Source: an uncultured Flavobacteriales bacterium
Lineage (GTDB): Bacteria > Bacteroidota > Bacteroidia > Flavobacteriales > Schleiferiaceae
Direction of reading: 5' to 3'
DNA: 44,662 bases
Assembly (NCBI GenBank): GCA_950073045.1
Contig: CATMQD010000004.1
Location: 1-44,662, forward strand
Positions 1 through 8,412 of this stretch are shown here, one piece after another (within the stretch, counting starts at the first letter, position 1; the number at the start of each line of letters is the position of its first letter). A program made the translations under genes and the position numbers. The notes beneath the pieces are model-generated. The model made no database searches. It saw only the letters and a list, made by a program, of their open reading frames with translations, and was not told where the DNA came from.

Positions 1-29
1 AGGTACAATGAATAAAGTTCCAGCCATGC

Positions 30-365
30 TTAGTATTTATTGGGGTCGAGGTGCTCCGCCGGATCCCAGAAGTGTTTAGAGAAATTCTGCACCTTATCGT
101 CTTCCACTTCTAATCCCTCATTTTCTAATAATTCTTGCATCATTGTGGAGCTCTCGAAATAATGCTTACCACTTAAAATTCCCAGTCGGTTTAGCACACG
201 GTGAGCAGGAACGCCTTCTTCCGTAAGGCTTTTATTCATGGCATATCCCACCATTCGACTGCTTTTAGCGGCTCCAAGAAATTTAGCAATTGCTCCATAG
301 CTCGTAACCTTTCCTTCGGGAATATGCCGGCAAACGGCGTAAACTCGGCTGTAAAAATCACTCAA
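30..365 (-). CDS. Alkyltransferase-like (ATL) protein, MGMT fold without acceptor cysteine
   Basis: The domain matches the DNA-binding and active-site half of O6-alkylguanine-DNA alkyltransferases: IPEGKVTSYGAIAKFLG, then SRMVGYAMN, then the active-site region. Where true transferases have PCHR, this protein reads PAHRVLNRLG, so the methyl-acceptor cysteine is an alanine. In known ATL proteins such a domain binds O6-alkylguanine without repairing it and hands the lesion to nucleotide excision repair; that role is inferred here. The frame is open upstream to an ATG at 419, but this would add about 18 unusual residues inside trmB. A TTG at 365 gives an N-terminus SDFYSRVYAVCRHIP that matches the family and overlaps the trmB stop by 8 nt, so I prefer it. 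The gene is coupled behind trmB. Confidence 0.85.
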   Translation of the reverse strand: MSDFYSRVYAVCRHIPEGKVTSYGAIAKFLGAAKSSRMVGYAMNKSLTEEGVPAHRVLNRLGILSGKHYFESSTMMQELLENEGLEVEDDKVQNFSKHFWDPAEHLDPNKY

Positions 366-1032
366 AGCTCCAACGAATATAGGTGATGGCCTTGCCTTCT
401 CTCCGGAAAAGCTGCTCATAGTGAGTTTGCACTTCTTTTAATACTGGTTCGGTATTGCGAGGGTCTTGCTTATCGATATCGTGATAAACACGATGCACCG
501 GGAAACCCATCAGCTGCAGCAATCCAATCGTGTAACCATGCAAGAATTCGCTATCCGTTTTTAAGTGAAGCAAGCCGCCTGATTTTAAAATATACTGATA
601 GCGCATCATGAAATTAGGGTGAGTAAGACGATGCTTGATACGAGTATGCTTAATTTGAGGATCGGGGAAAGTTATCCATATCTCAGACACCTCACCGGCA
701 TCAAAGCAATGATCTAAAAGTTCAATTTGGGTTCTCAGGAATGCCACATTGCTGAGACCTTGTTCTTCAGCTTCTTTTGCACCATACCAAATTCGGGCGC
801 CTTTAACATCTATGCCAATGTAGTTCACTTCGGTATTACGACGAGCAAGAGCGACGGTATATTCTCCCTTTCCACAGCCAAGTTCTAGTACTATGGGATG
901 GTCGTTTCCGAAAATTTCTTTCCCCCATTTTCCTTGAAGGTTGAGACCTTTTAACACTTCTTCGCGTGAAGGCTCCACTACATGTTTCATGCGGGCATTC
1001 TCTTCAAAGCGCTGTAATTTTTTTCGAGCCAT
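358..1032 (-). CDS. trmB: tRNA (guanine-N7-)-methyltransferase
   Basis: This enzyme makes m7G46 in the variable loop of tRNA using S-adenosylmethionine. The SAM-binding glycine motif LELGCGKGEYT lies near residues 49-59, and the family signature ITFPDPQIKH followed by RIKHRLTHP is present in the C-terminal half. Length is 224 residues with the ATG at 1032 (MARKKLQRFEEN), which is the usual TrmB N-terminus. The frame is open further upstream to 1089, but that extension would cross the promoter and the start of the divergent glycosyltransferase. A TACTTTTG element ends only 4 nt before this ATG, so the mRNA may have almost no leader. The downstream ATL gene overlaps the 3' end. Confidence 0.93.
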   Translation of the reverse strand: MARKKLQRFEENARMKHVVEPSREEVLKGLNLQGKWGKEIFGNDHPIVLELGCGKGEYTVALARRNTEVNYIGIDVKGARIWYGAKEAEEQGLSNVAFLRTQIELLDHCFDAGEVSEIWITFPDPQIKHTRIKHRLTHPNFMMRYQYILKSGGLLHLKTDSEFLHGYTIGLLQLMGFPVHRVYHDIDKQDPRNTEPVLKEVQTHYEQLFRREGKAITYIRWSFE

Positions 1033-1036
1033 TCTG

Positions 1037-1044
1037 CAAAAGTA
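1037..1044 (-). promoter_or_regulatory. -7 element TACTTTTG for trmB
   Basis: On the minus strand this reads TACTTTTG, a perfect match to the Bacteroidetes TAnnTTTG -7 consensus, followed by CAGA and the trmB ATG. The closeness to the start codon implies a very short or absent leader. No convincing -33 TTTG was found. Confidence 0.5.
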
Positions 1045-1072
1045 ATTGATTGCCTTTTCAGAACTTGCGCTC

Positions 1073-2101
1073 ATGGGCAGAAGCATCATTTATGGCGTGT
1101 TAAATTGGGGATTAGGCCATGCTACTCGCAGTAGTCTAATCATTCGAGCCCTTGAAAAAGAGGGCTTTGAGCCAATAATCGCCTCCGATGGTGCAGCAGG
1201 GGAATGGCTACAACAAGAGTTTCCACATCTCGCCTACCGTTCATTAAGACCTTATGGGATTCATTATTCGCGGTATAGTTGGCAATGGCCGTCCTTATTA
1301 ATGCAACTACCCAAAGTGGCAATGGCTGCATCAGCCGAAAGGCAATTACTTAAAATTTGGGTGGAGGAATTAAAACCCGTGGGTATTATCTCGGATAATC
1401 GATTAGGCTTTAGTCATCCTTATATTCCATCTGTTTATTTAAGTCATCAATTACAACCTCGTGCCGGGTTTTTTAGTCCCATCGCCGCCAGGCTACATGA
1501 ATATTACCATAGTAAGTTTCAAGAAATCTGGGTGCCGGATGAGGCTGAGCTAAACTTGAGTGGTAAACTTAGTGAGGGCGAGGGGTCGAGAAGGATTGGT
1601 CTTTTATCTGCCTTAGAGCGAGAAACTGCTAAGAGCGAAGGAATTCTAATTATTCTTAGTGGTCCCGAGCCGCAACGCAGTCTACTTGAGAATAAAATTT
1701 TGGATCAGGCAGACGACCTTCCTGCTAATAGCATTTTGATTAGAGGTACTAATAATGCCATGGAACGACCTATTCATACCAATTTGAAAGTTTTTAACCG
1801 ATTAGGGAGCCGTGAAATTTCGAAATTATTAGCCAAGGCAGAATTGGTTATAAGTCGCAGTGGTTATAGCTCGATAATGGATTATTTCTATTTAGGTAAG
1901 AAAGCCGTTTTAATTCCTACTCCCGGTCAGAGTGAGCAAAATTATTTAGCAAGAAGACTTGGCGATAGTCCTCACTTTTTAATGGTAAAACAGAGGAAGC
2001 TAAATTTAAAAGCGATTGTAGAAAGGGCCAATACTTTGGAAGCACCGGAACCTCACGATAGTAAATTGCCCAAAGACTTGTTTAGCCTTTTTTCAAAGTA
2101 A
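1073..2101 (+). CDS. Glycosyltransferase (UGT/MurG-like GT-B fold)
   Basis: The protein has 342 residues from the ATG at 1073. The N-terminus GVLNWGLGHATRS is the glycine-rich GLGHxxRS loop of GT-B transferases related to MurG and UDP-glucuronosyltransferases. A C-terminal donor-binding half includes AELVISRSGYSSIMDYFYLG and PTPGQSEQNYLARRLG, which match the Glyco_tran_28 C-terminal pattern. Substrate is unknown. The frame is open back to 1046, but MGRSIIYGVLN is the more natural start. The gene is divergent from trmB across 40 bp, and its last 20 bases overlap the convergent phoR-type gene. Confidence 0.8.
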   Translation: MGRSIIYGVLNWGLGHATRSSLIIRALEKEGFEPIIASDGAAGEWLQQEFPHLAYRSLRPYGIHYSRYSWQWPSLLMQLPKVAMAASAERQLLKIWVEELKPVGIISDNRLGFSHPYIPSVYLSHQLQPRAGFFSPIAARLHEYYHSKFQEIWVPDEAELNLSGKLSEGEGSRRIGLLSALERETAKSEGILIILSGPEPQRSLLENKILDQADDLPANSILIRGTNNAMERPIHTNLKVFNRLGSREISKLLAKAELVISRSGYSSIMDYFYLGKKAVLIPTPGQSEQNYLARRLGDSPHFLMVKQRKLNLKAIVERANTLEAPEPHDSKLPKDLFSLFSK

Positions 2102-3126
2102 ACGAGAAGGTAGAGCCTTTGCTTTCGCTACTGCGTAAATTGATGGTTTGCTTGTGGGCCTCAATGATGTGCTTTACAATGGAAAGTCCTAAACCTGTAC
2201 CGCCAGCATCACGAGAACGGCTTTTATCTACACGATAGAAACGTTCAAAAACCCGGGGCACATCTTCGGGAGGAATGCCAATTCCATCGTCGTTTACCTC
2301 GGTAAGGATGTGTTTGTCCATATCGAAGAAACGCACTTCAATATGGCCATCTTTATTACCATATTTTACCGCATTACCTATCAGGTTAATCAGAACTTGT
2401 TCAATCTTAGAACGATCTGCTCTTACTTGAATAGGGCGATCGTGGTCGCGCTTGGTTTTAAAGCTAATGTTCTTTTTCCGAGCACGATCCTCTAAAAGTT
2501 CAAATACTCCATCCACTAGGTCGGCTAAATCAAAAGTTTCATAATTAATATGTACCCGATCCGATTCCAAAGCGGAAATAACTTCAAGGTCCTCGATAAT
2601 ATTAATCATCCTATCTACTGATTTATTAGCTCGCTTTAAATAGCGCCTATTAATTTCTTGATCGTCGATAGCTCCATCCAATAGAGTAAGTAGGTAACCC
2701 TGAATATTAAAAATGGGGGTCTTGAGTTCATGGGAAATATTACCAATAAACTCTCTGCGGAAGTTTTCACGCTCGCGCAGTTCTGCAATTTCATTTCGAT
2801 TCTGTGTGGCCCACTCGGATACTTCGCGTGTTACCTGATCTAAATCGGCAGAACGGGCTAATTCATCTTCCTCAAACTCCGAAGCAATTTTTAGCTCATG
2901 GATATTTTTATAGATGATTTTAACCTTACTGTAAATGAACTGCTCTACCCCAAAGCGAATTAAAAAAAAGGCCAAAACGAAAATAAGGCCACCTATTAAA
3001 AAGGGAAGGTAAACCGGCACACTAGGAACAACGAAAATTGCTTTAAAAAGCGACATGGCCCCAGTGGAGATGCCTCCAAGGACCAATGCAATTGCAAATG
3101 CTAATATGCCGGGTTTATCGAATCGC
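2082..3126 (-). CDS. phoR: PhoR-type sensor histidine kinase (TTG start at 3128)
   Basis: The coding region begins at the TTG at 3126-3128, so the full extent is 2082-3128 (348 residues). Two N-terminal membrane segments (about residues 8-30 and 40-58) precede a linker. The HisKA H-box is FIGNISHELKTP with the phospho-accepting His133. The ATPase part has the N-box QVLINLIGNAVKYG, then DDGIGIPPEDVPRVFERFYR and GGTGLGLSIVKH. The TTG directly abuts the TAA of the response-regulator gene; the next ATG would remove the first membrane segment, so TTG is favoured. There is no PAS domain and only a short loop between the membrane segments, so any signal is probably received through the membrane or a partner. 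Assignment to PhoR rests on the paired PhoB-like regulator and the neighbouring TTAACA boxes and Na/Pi symporter. Confidence 0.85.
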
Positions 3127-3128
3127 AA

Positions 3129-3812
3129 TTAGGCTTCGAATTTATAACCAACGCCCTTCACGGTTTTAATTGACTTATCGCCAATCTTCTCACGCAGTTT
3201 TCGGATGTGTACGTCGATGGTTCGTCCACCAACCACTACTTCATTACCCCAAATTTTATCTAAAATCTCATCGCGATGGAATACTTTCCCTGGTCGAGAA
3301 ATTAGAAGGCTTAATAATTCAAATTCTTTTCGAGGAAGATTAAGCTTATCGCCATTTAGGCTTACTTGGTACTTATCTAAATCAATGCTAAGATTGCCGA
3401 ATTTTTGCACATTCTCGCTTTGAACGGATTGCCCATAACGACGGAGCAATGCTTTAATACGGCTAATTAATACCTTAGGCTTAATTGGCTTAGTGATATA
3501 GTCGTCGGCACCAGCATCGAAACCTGCCACTTGAGAGTAATCTTCCCCACGCGCAGTAAGGAATGCTATCAGCGTGCCTTCTAAACCTGCGGTCTTGCGA
3601 ATTTGATCACAAGTTTCGATGCCATCCATGCCGGGCATCATTACATCCAATAGTATAAGGTGAGGCTGTTCTTTCTTCGCTAGTTTTAGTCCGGTTTCCC
3701 CGTCATTAGCGGTTAGAACTTTAAACTCCTCCTTTTTAAGGTTATAACTTACAAACTCCAGAATATCGGGTTCGTCGTCAACAAGTAGAATGGTATAATC
3801 GCTGTTATTCAT
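3129..3812 (-). CDS. phoB: PhoB-type response regulator (OmpR family)
   Basis: The 227-residue protein has a receiver domain with the acidic pocket Asp12-Asp13, phospho-acceptor Asp56 (ILLDVMMPGMDG), Thr86 and Lys108 (DDYITKPIKP). It is followed by a winged-helix DNA-binding domain from about residue 130 to the end (RPGKVFHRDEILDKIWG, GGRTIDVHIRKLREKIG, TVKGVGYKFEA). Members of this subgroup bind direct repeats with an 11-bp period, and such repeats lie in the intergenic region that this gene shares with the lipoprotein gene. The kinase gene follows with no gap, so the two are co-transcribed. It could be another OmpR-family regulator, but the local context argues for phosphate control. Confidence 0.9.
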   Translation of the reverse strand: MNNSDYTILLVDDEPDILEFVSYNLKKEEFKVLTANDGETGLKLAKKEQPHLILLDVMMPGMDGIETCDQIRKTAGLEGTLIAFLTARGEDYSQVAGFDAGADDYITKPIKPKVLISRIKALLRRYGQSVQSENVQKFGNLSIDLDKYQVSLNGDKLNLPRKEFELLSLLISRPGKVFHRDEILDKIWGNEVVVGGRTIDVHIRKLREKIGDKSIKTVKGVGYKFEA

Positions 3813-3835
3813 GATTCAGCATTAGAAATCGGGGT

Positions 3836-3843
3836 CAAAAATA
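3836..3843 (-). promoter_or_regulatory. -7 element TATTTTTG for phoB
   Basis: On the minus strand this is a perfect TAnnTTTG, placed 24 nt upstream of the phoB ATG. It is the best promoter candidate for the phoBR operon. Confidence 0.5.
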
Positions 3844-3868
3844 GACATAAAGCCCTTGGACTGTGGGT

Positions 3869-3886
3869 GCTTAACAAAGCGTTAAA
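3869..3886. promoter_or_regulatory. Candidate Pho box near phoB (two TTAAC-type half sites, 11-bp period)
   Basis: The plus strand reads TTAACA at 3871 and TTAAAT at 3882. Read on the minus strand the same bases give TTAACG and TTAAGC, also 11 bp apart. The site lies upstream of the phoB -7 element and could allow autoregulation. It has only two repeats, so it is weaker than the site at 3996-4023. Confidence 0.35.
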
Positions 3887-3995
3887 TTAAGAATGTTAGG
3901 CTTAGGTCTAACTAATTTGGTTTAAGTTACTGTAAAGCAAGGATTTGCCAATGTTAAGAAGGTGGTTTTAAGTTTTTTTGATTAACTAAAGTTCC

Positions 3996-4023
3996 TTAAA
4001 GCTCGCTTAACCTCAGCTTAACA
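3996..4023 (+). promoter_or_regulatory. Candidate Pho box: three TTAACA-like repeats at 11-bp spacing
   Basis: The repeats are TTAAAG (3996-4001), TTAACC (4007-4012) and TTAACA (4018-4023), each starting exactly 11 bases after the last. A further TTAAC at 3982 is out of register. Tandem TTAACA-type hexamers with 5-bp spacers are the known binding sites of PhoP in Bacillus, and 11-bp-period direct repeats are bound by PhoB in E. coli. The array ends 9 bp before a -7 element, the position where PhoB replaces the upstream promoter element. Confidence 0.6.
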
Positions 4024-4032
4024 ATGACTGGG

Positions 4033-4040
4033 TTCCTTTG
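4033..4040 (+). promoter_or_regulatory. Probable -7 element TTCCTTTG of the lipoprotein gene
   Basis: It matches TAnnTTTG except for one base (T for A at the second position). It lies between the TTAACA array and the ATG at 4069 and predicts a leader of about 20 nt. The imperfect box is consistent with an activator-dependent promoter. Confidence 0.45.
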
Positions 4041-4068
4041 CCGCCAACAAATAACAAGTATTTCTCCG

Positions 4069-5304
4069 ATGAAAAAATTTAAGTTTTTTGCAATGACTGC
4101 TTTCGCAGCATTCGCGATGACCTCTTGTGAGGACGATGAGCCTGCTACTACTACCGTTGATAATGGTGTTGACGTAGTTGCTGTTTCTGGAACTATCAAT
4201 AGCGACGTTACCTGGTCCAAAGATAATATCTACCGTCTAGATGGTCGTGTTTTAGTTGCTGGTGGTGCTACCTTAACTATCGATCCAGGTACTATCATTA
4301 AAGCTGCTCCAGGTTCAGGTGCTTTTGCTTCTGCCTTAGTAGTTACTCGTGATGGAATGATCAACGCTCAAGGTACTGCTGCTGAGCCTATCATTTTCAC
4401 TACAATTGCTGATGATATTAAGCCAGGACAAATCGCTTCTCCAAACATGGACCCAACTAACAACGGTCTTTGGGGTGGTGTTATCATCTTAGGTGAAGCC
4501 CAAATTTCTGCTTCTAATGATGATGGTGATCAGTTAGCCGAATTACAGGTAGAAGGTATTCCTACTTCAGTAGACGCTCGTTACGGTGGTAACAACGATG
4601 CTGATAACAGTGGTGTATTCTCTTACGTATCTATCCGTCACGGTGGTGCTAACATCGGTGATGGTAACGAAATCAACGGTCTTACTATGGGCGGTGTTGG
4701 TACTGGTACTAAAATCGATCACATCGAAATCGTTGCTAACCAAGACGACGGTGTTGAGTGGTTCGGTGGTTCTGTAAACACTTCTAACATGTTAGTTTGG
4801 AACTGTGGTGATGATGGTTTAGATACTGACCAAGATTGGATCGGTACTTGCGAAGACTTCATCGTTGTTGCTCCTGACGGATCAGCTTTCGAATTAGACG
4901 GTCCAGAAGGTAACTTAAACCGCGGAACTCACCAATTTAACAATGGTACTGTATACGCTGGTTCTAGCATTGCTTCTTTAATCGACTGGGACGGTGGTAC
5001 TAACGCTGGTGTAAACAACGTGTTCTTCTTTGGTTTAGATTCTGACTACGGTTACATCGCTGAAGATCCTGCTAACGACGTTGACGAATTCAAACCTTTC
5101 GCTTCTTTCGGTGGCGACGGAACTGGTAACACTGCTAACCTTCGTGTTAAATTAAACGGCCAAACTCTTGCTGACTTATTCGAGACTGGTTCTACCATTC
5201 CTTCTGCAGTAAGTGAGTCTACTTCTAATGACTTCGGTCACACTGGAAACTACTCTTGGACTTGGGCTTCTGTGTCTGGTTCTTTAGGTTCTATCGGACT
5301 TTAA
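4069..5304 (+). CDS. Predicted surface lipoprotein with beta-helix-like repeats
   Basis: The 411-residue protein starts with a lipoprotein signal (MKKFKFFAMTAFAAFAMTSC, lipid-accepting Cys20, then acidic EDDEP, which in this phylum often accompanies surface export). The frame is open to 4024, but the signal peptide fixes the start at 4069. The mature part is rich in Gly, Asp, Asn and Thr with short beta-strand repeats (VLVAGGATLTIDPGTIIKAA, ISASNDDGDQL, VSIRHGGANIGDG), suggesting a right-handed beta-helix. Proteins of this type are sometimes mislabelled as transporters in databases; nothing here supports a transport activity. It precedes a TonB-dependent receptor and follows a candidate Pho box. 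Codons are strongly biased to GGT, GCT and AAC, suggesting high expression. Its ligand is unknown. Confidence 0.85.
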   Translation: MKKFKFFAMTAFAAFAMTSCEDDEPATTTVDNGVDVVAVSGTINSDVTWSKDNIYRLDGRVLVAGGATLTIDPGTIIKAAPGSGAFASALVVTRDGMINAQGTAAEPIIFTTIADDIKPGQIASPNMDPTNNGLWGGVIILGEAQISASNDDGDQLAELQVEGIPTSVDARYGGNNDADNSGVFSYVSIRHGGANIGDGNEINGLTMGGVGTGTKIDHIEIVANQDDGVEWFGGSVNTSNMLVWNCGDDGLDTDQDWIGTCEDFIVVAPDGSAFELDGPEGNLNRGTHQFNNGTVYAGSSIASLIDWDGGTNAGVNNVFFFGLDSDYGYIAEDPANDVDEFKPFASFGGDGTGNTANLRVKLNGQTLADLFETGSTIPSAVSESTSNDFGHTGNYSWTWASVSGSLGSIGL

Positions 5305-5335
5305 TTAATAGTTCTTATAGATCATAATATTTAAA

Positions 5336-5365
5336 GGTCTGCCCCTCCTTCGGGGCAGACTTTTT
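5336..5365 (+). terminator. Rho-independent terminator after the lipoprotein gene
   Basis: GTCTGCCCC (5337-5345) and GGGGCAGAC (5352-5360) form a perfect 9-bp stem with a 6-nt loop, followed by TTTTT. Only 28 bases separate the T-run from the next ATG, so the receptor gene is probably reached by read-through. Confidence 0.85.
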
Positions 5366-5393
5366 AGCATTTACAACGATCAATTTTATTTCG

Positions 5394-8315
5394 ATGAAGC
5401 TTACAATTAAATCAGCCTTAACGCTCTTGTTATTTGCTTTACCTACGCTAATGCTTGCCCAAAAAGGTACCATTCGCGGACAGGTTATAGACGGAGAAAA
5501 TGGCGAACCTCTATTTGCGGGTAATGCCGTAATTAAAGGAACCCAAATAGGTACTACTACCGATTTTGATGGTTTTTACGAGTTAATGGCTGAGCCAGGT
5601 ACCTACCAGTTGGAGATTAGTTTTATCGGAATGTCTAGTCTTATCATTTCTGATGTGGTAGTTAAGGCCGGTGAAGTTACCGTTGTAGATCCTGTAACCT
5701 TACAACCTGCGAGTAGTGAACTAGCGGAAGTAGTAGTAACTACCGAGGCAGTTCGAAATTCGGAAGCTGCAATTGTAACCGTTAAAAGAAAATCTACCAA
5801 TCTTATCGATGGGGTTTCTGCAGCGAAGCTTCGAAAAACTGGTGATAGCGATGCCGGTGATGCTGCCAAAAGGGTTACCGGTGTATCCGTAGAAGGAGGA
5901 AAATACGTTTACGTTCGTGGTTTAGGTGATCGTTACACTAAAACCATGTTAAACGGAGTGGATATCCCTGGCTTGGACCCGGACAAAAACAGTATTCAGA
6001 TTGATATCTTCCCAACTAACTTGATTTCAAATCTTACTGTTCTTAAAAGTGGTTTAGCTGAATTACCGGCCGACTTTACCGGAGGGGTTGTGAATATTGA
6101 AACTCAAGAATTCCCAACCGACAAAATTTTTGACATTTCTGTAGGAGTAAGCTACAATCCACAAATGCACTTCAATTCGGATTATATCAATTACGAAGGT
6201 GGTGCTACCGACTTCTTAGGTTTTGATGATGGTACCCGCTCAATTCCAAATCCGAATGGATTAGGTGATCGCCCTTTCTTTGCTCCTGATGCTGATGTAG
6301 AGAGCTTTAACCAATCATTTAACCGTACCCTTGGGGCCGAGAGCCAAACAAGTATCGCCGACTACAGCTTTGGTGTATCTTACGGAAACCAAATTTCTTT
6401 AGAGTCTGGAAATAAATTCGGTTACATCGCTAGCCTTACTTACGATAACTCTCGCCTTTATTACGACAATATGGAATTTGGCGAATTTCAGCGTTCAATT
6501 CCATCTGATGAAACGGAACTTTTAGCGGCTACAACCCAAAGCGGAAAAGTAGCCGAGCAAAATGTTTTACTAGGCGGATTGGTTGGTTTATCCTACAAAA
6601 CCTTAAAGTCTAAGTATAAATTAACCATGATGCATTTGCAGAATGGTTCTTCTCGTTCAGCACAATTATCTCTACGCTCATACGAGGATATCCCAGGTAT
6701 TTCGGATTACGTTGCTTTCTCTCATAACTTGGAGTACAACCAACGTGGCTTGAGCAATGTGCTAATTGCTGGGGAACACTATATAGATGGTGGTGATTGG
6801 GAAATTAATTGGAAAGTTTCTCCAACTCTTTCTTCTCTTTCTGACCCTGACATTCGTAAAACAGCTTTCTCTATCAGTCAAGGCGATTCTGCTTTTGATC
6901 CAGGTGAAGGTGGTTTACCAAGTCGTTTATGGCGTTCTTTAAGTGAGATTAACAATGTGGCGAAAGTAGATGTGATCCGTAAACATGAATTGTTTAATGA
7001 CGATGCCAAATTGAAATTCGGTATTAGCCATACTTACAAATACCGTGATTACTCTATTTTCCAGTATAACTTGAACGAGTTGACTTCACAGAATGCACCT
7101 CAAATTCAATTGAATGGTGATCCTAATGCGGTATTAACAGACGCGAACTTATATTCCTATAACTCTACTGCTGACGATTATATTGGTTTTTGGTATAACC
7201 CTACTTTAGAGCCAGGATTCGCTAATCCTAATGAGTACCAGTCGAATATTAACAACTTCGGTTTTTATGTAGGTGAGGAATTTAAGGCTACTGAACAACT
7301 AAAGGCAGTTGTAGGACTTAGAGCGGAGCTCTTCCAGCAACGTCACACTGGTCGTGACCAGGATGGTGCGAACCCAAATAGCACTGCAGGTAATGTATTG
7401 GATAATGAAATGGTTTTAGATGCCTTAGATTTATTCCCATCTGCCAATTTGATTTTTGCAGTAAACGAGAACGTTAATATTCGTGCATCTTATTTCCGCT
7501 CTATAGCTCGTCCTAGTTTTAAAGAACTTTCTTTCGCTCAAATTCTAGACCCAGTTTCGAACCGTACTTTTAACGGTGGCTTATTTGTTTATGATGGCGA
7601 TTGGGATGGTAACTTAACTTCTACTCGTATCAATAACTTCGACTTACGTTGGGAGTACTTTATGGAGGGAGCCGATATTGTTTCGGTAAGTGCCTTCTTT
7701 AAAAGTTTCGATGCACCAATTGAATTAGTACGTATCCCAACTTCTCAAACTTTACGTGATATTCAACCACGTAACGTAGGTCAAGCAACCTTAATTGGTG
7801 GTGAGTTTGAATTCCGTAAAAACTTGAAATTCATCAATGAGAACTGGAACAAGATTGCCTTCTCTGGTAACCTTACTTATACCTACTCTCAAGTGGAAAT
7901 GGCCCCAGTTGAATTTAATGCTCGTAAAAACTTCGAGAAGGATGGCGAAACTGTAGAAAGCACTCGTCAAATGGCTGGCCAAGCTCCATACATTGTAAAT
8001 GCTGGTTTTAGCTACGATGATATTGAGAAAGGTCGCAGTGCTGGTTTATTCTATAATGTTAAAGGTCGTACCCTAACTATTGTAGGTAGTGGTTTGGCAC
8101 CAGATATTTACTCGGAGCCCTTCCATAGCTTGAACTTTACTTTCAATCAAACTTTTGGCAAGGATAAAAAATCAGCCATCAATATCAAGGTTTCCAATAT
8201 CCTTAATGATGTGCGTGAGGAACTTTATCAAGCTTATGAAGCTCAAGAGCAAGCCTTTTTACGCTACAGTCCTGGAACTGCAGTTTCTATCGGATATACC
8301 TATAGCTTTTATTAA
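5394..8315 (+). CDS. TonB-dependent outer-membrane receptor with carboxypeptidase-regulatory-like domain
   Basis: The 973-residue protein has a signal peptide (residues 1-22, ending MLAQ), then a carboxypeptidase-regulatory-like domain (about 25-105, GTIRGQVIDGENGEPLFAGN), then the plug (about 130-240, including YVYVRGLGDRYTKTMLNGVD and ADFTGGVVNIETQEFP). The rest is a beta-barrel ending in TAVSIGYTYSFY with the C-terminal aromatic expected for outer-membrane insertion. Such receptors import large ligands using TonB energy. The lipoprotein upstream is the likely partner, in a SusCD-like arrangement, although it is not a SusD homologue by eye. With the adjacent phosphate genes, the substrate may contain phosphorus; this is inference. 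No separate promoter was found in the short gap upstream. Confidence 0.93.
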   Translation: MKLTIKSALTLLLFALPTLMLAQKGTIRGQVIDGENGEPLFAGNAVIKGTQIGTTTDFDGFYELMAEPGTYQLEISFIGMSSLIISDVVVKAGEVTVVDPVTLQPASSELAEVVVTTEAVRNSEAAIVTVKRKSTNLIDGVSAAKLRKTGDSDAGDAAKRVTGVSVEGGKYVYVRGLGDRYTKTMLNGVDIPGLDPDKNSIQIDIFPTNLISNLTVLKSGLAELPADFTGGVVNIETQEFPTDKIFDISVGVSYNPQMHFNSDYINYEGGATDFLGFDDGTRSIPNPNGLGDRPFFAPDADVESFNQSFNRTLGAESQTSIADYSFGVSYGNQISLESGNKFGYIASLTYDNSRLYYDNMEFGEFQRSIPSDETELLAATTQSGKVAEQNVLLGGLVGLSYKTLKSKYKLTMMHLQNGSSRSAQLSLRSYEDIPGISDYVAFSHNLEYNQRGLSNVLIAGEHYIDGGDWEINWKVSPTLSSLSDPDIRKTAFSISQGDSAFDPGEGGLPSRLWRSLSEINNVAKVDVIRKHELFNDDAKLKFGISHTYKYRDYSIFQYNLNELTSQNAPQIQLNGDPNAVLTDANLYSYNSTADDYIGFWYNPTLEPGFANPNEYQSNINNFGFYVGEEFKATEQLKAVVGLRAELFQQRHTGRDQDGANPNSTAGNVLDNEMVLDALDLFPSANLIFAVNENVNIRASYFRSIARPSFKELSFAQILDPVSNRTFNGGLFVYDGDWDGNLTSTRINNFDLRWEYFMEGADIVSVSAFFKSFDAPIELVRIPTSQTLRDIQPRNVGQATLIGGEFEFRKNLKFINENWNKIAFSGNLTYTYSQVEMAPVEFNARKNFEKDGETVESTRQMAGQAPYIVNAGFSYDDIEKGRSAGLFYNVKGRTLTIVGSGLAPDIYSEPFHSLNFTFNQTFGKDKKSAINIKVSNILNDVREELYQAYEAQEQAFLRYSPGTAVSIGYTYSFY

Positions 8316-8325
8316 TCTTTTACAT

Positions 8326-8346
8326 AGTAGATTCTCTTAATCTACT
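8326..8346. other. Small stem-loop after the receptor gene
   Basis: AGTAGATT (8326-8333) and AATCTACT (8339-8346) are perfectly complementary with a 5-nt loop. It lies 10 nt after the receptor stop codon and may protect the 3' end of the mRNA or assist the hairpin that follows. Confidence 0.4.
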
Positions 8347-8360
8347 GGTAACTTTTATCG

Positions 8361-8391
8361 AAGGGAGGTCTTGTAAAAAAGACCTTCCTTT
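8361..8391 (+). terminator. Terminator-like hairpin between the receptor gene and the T9SS gene
   Basis: Bases 8361-8372 pair with 8379-8390 in a 12-bp stem with one G-T pair and a 6-nt loop. The downstream T-tract is poor (TTGCATTTCT), so termination is probably partial. The next ATG is at 8413. Confidence 0.55.
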
Positions 8392-8412
8392 GCATTTCTA
8401 AATACTCCAATA

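Noticed and set aside
3941-3960. Minus-strand TTAACA near 3957 as a further Pho box
   Set aside because: It has no partner at 11-bp spacing.
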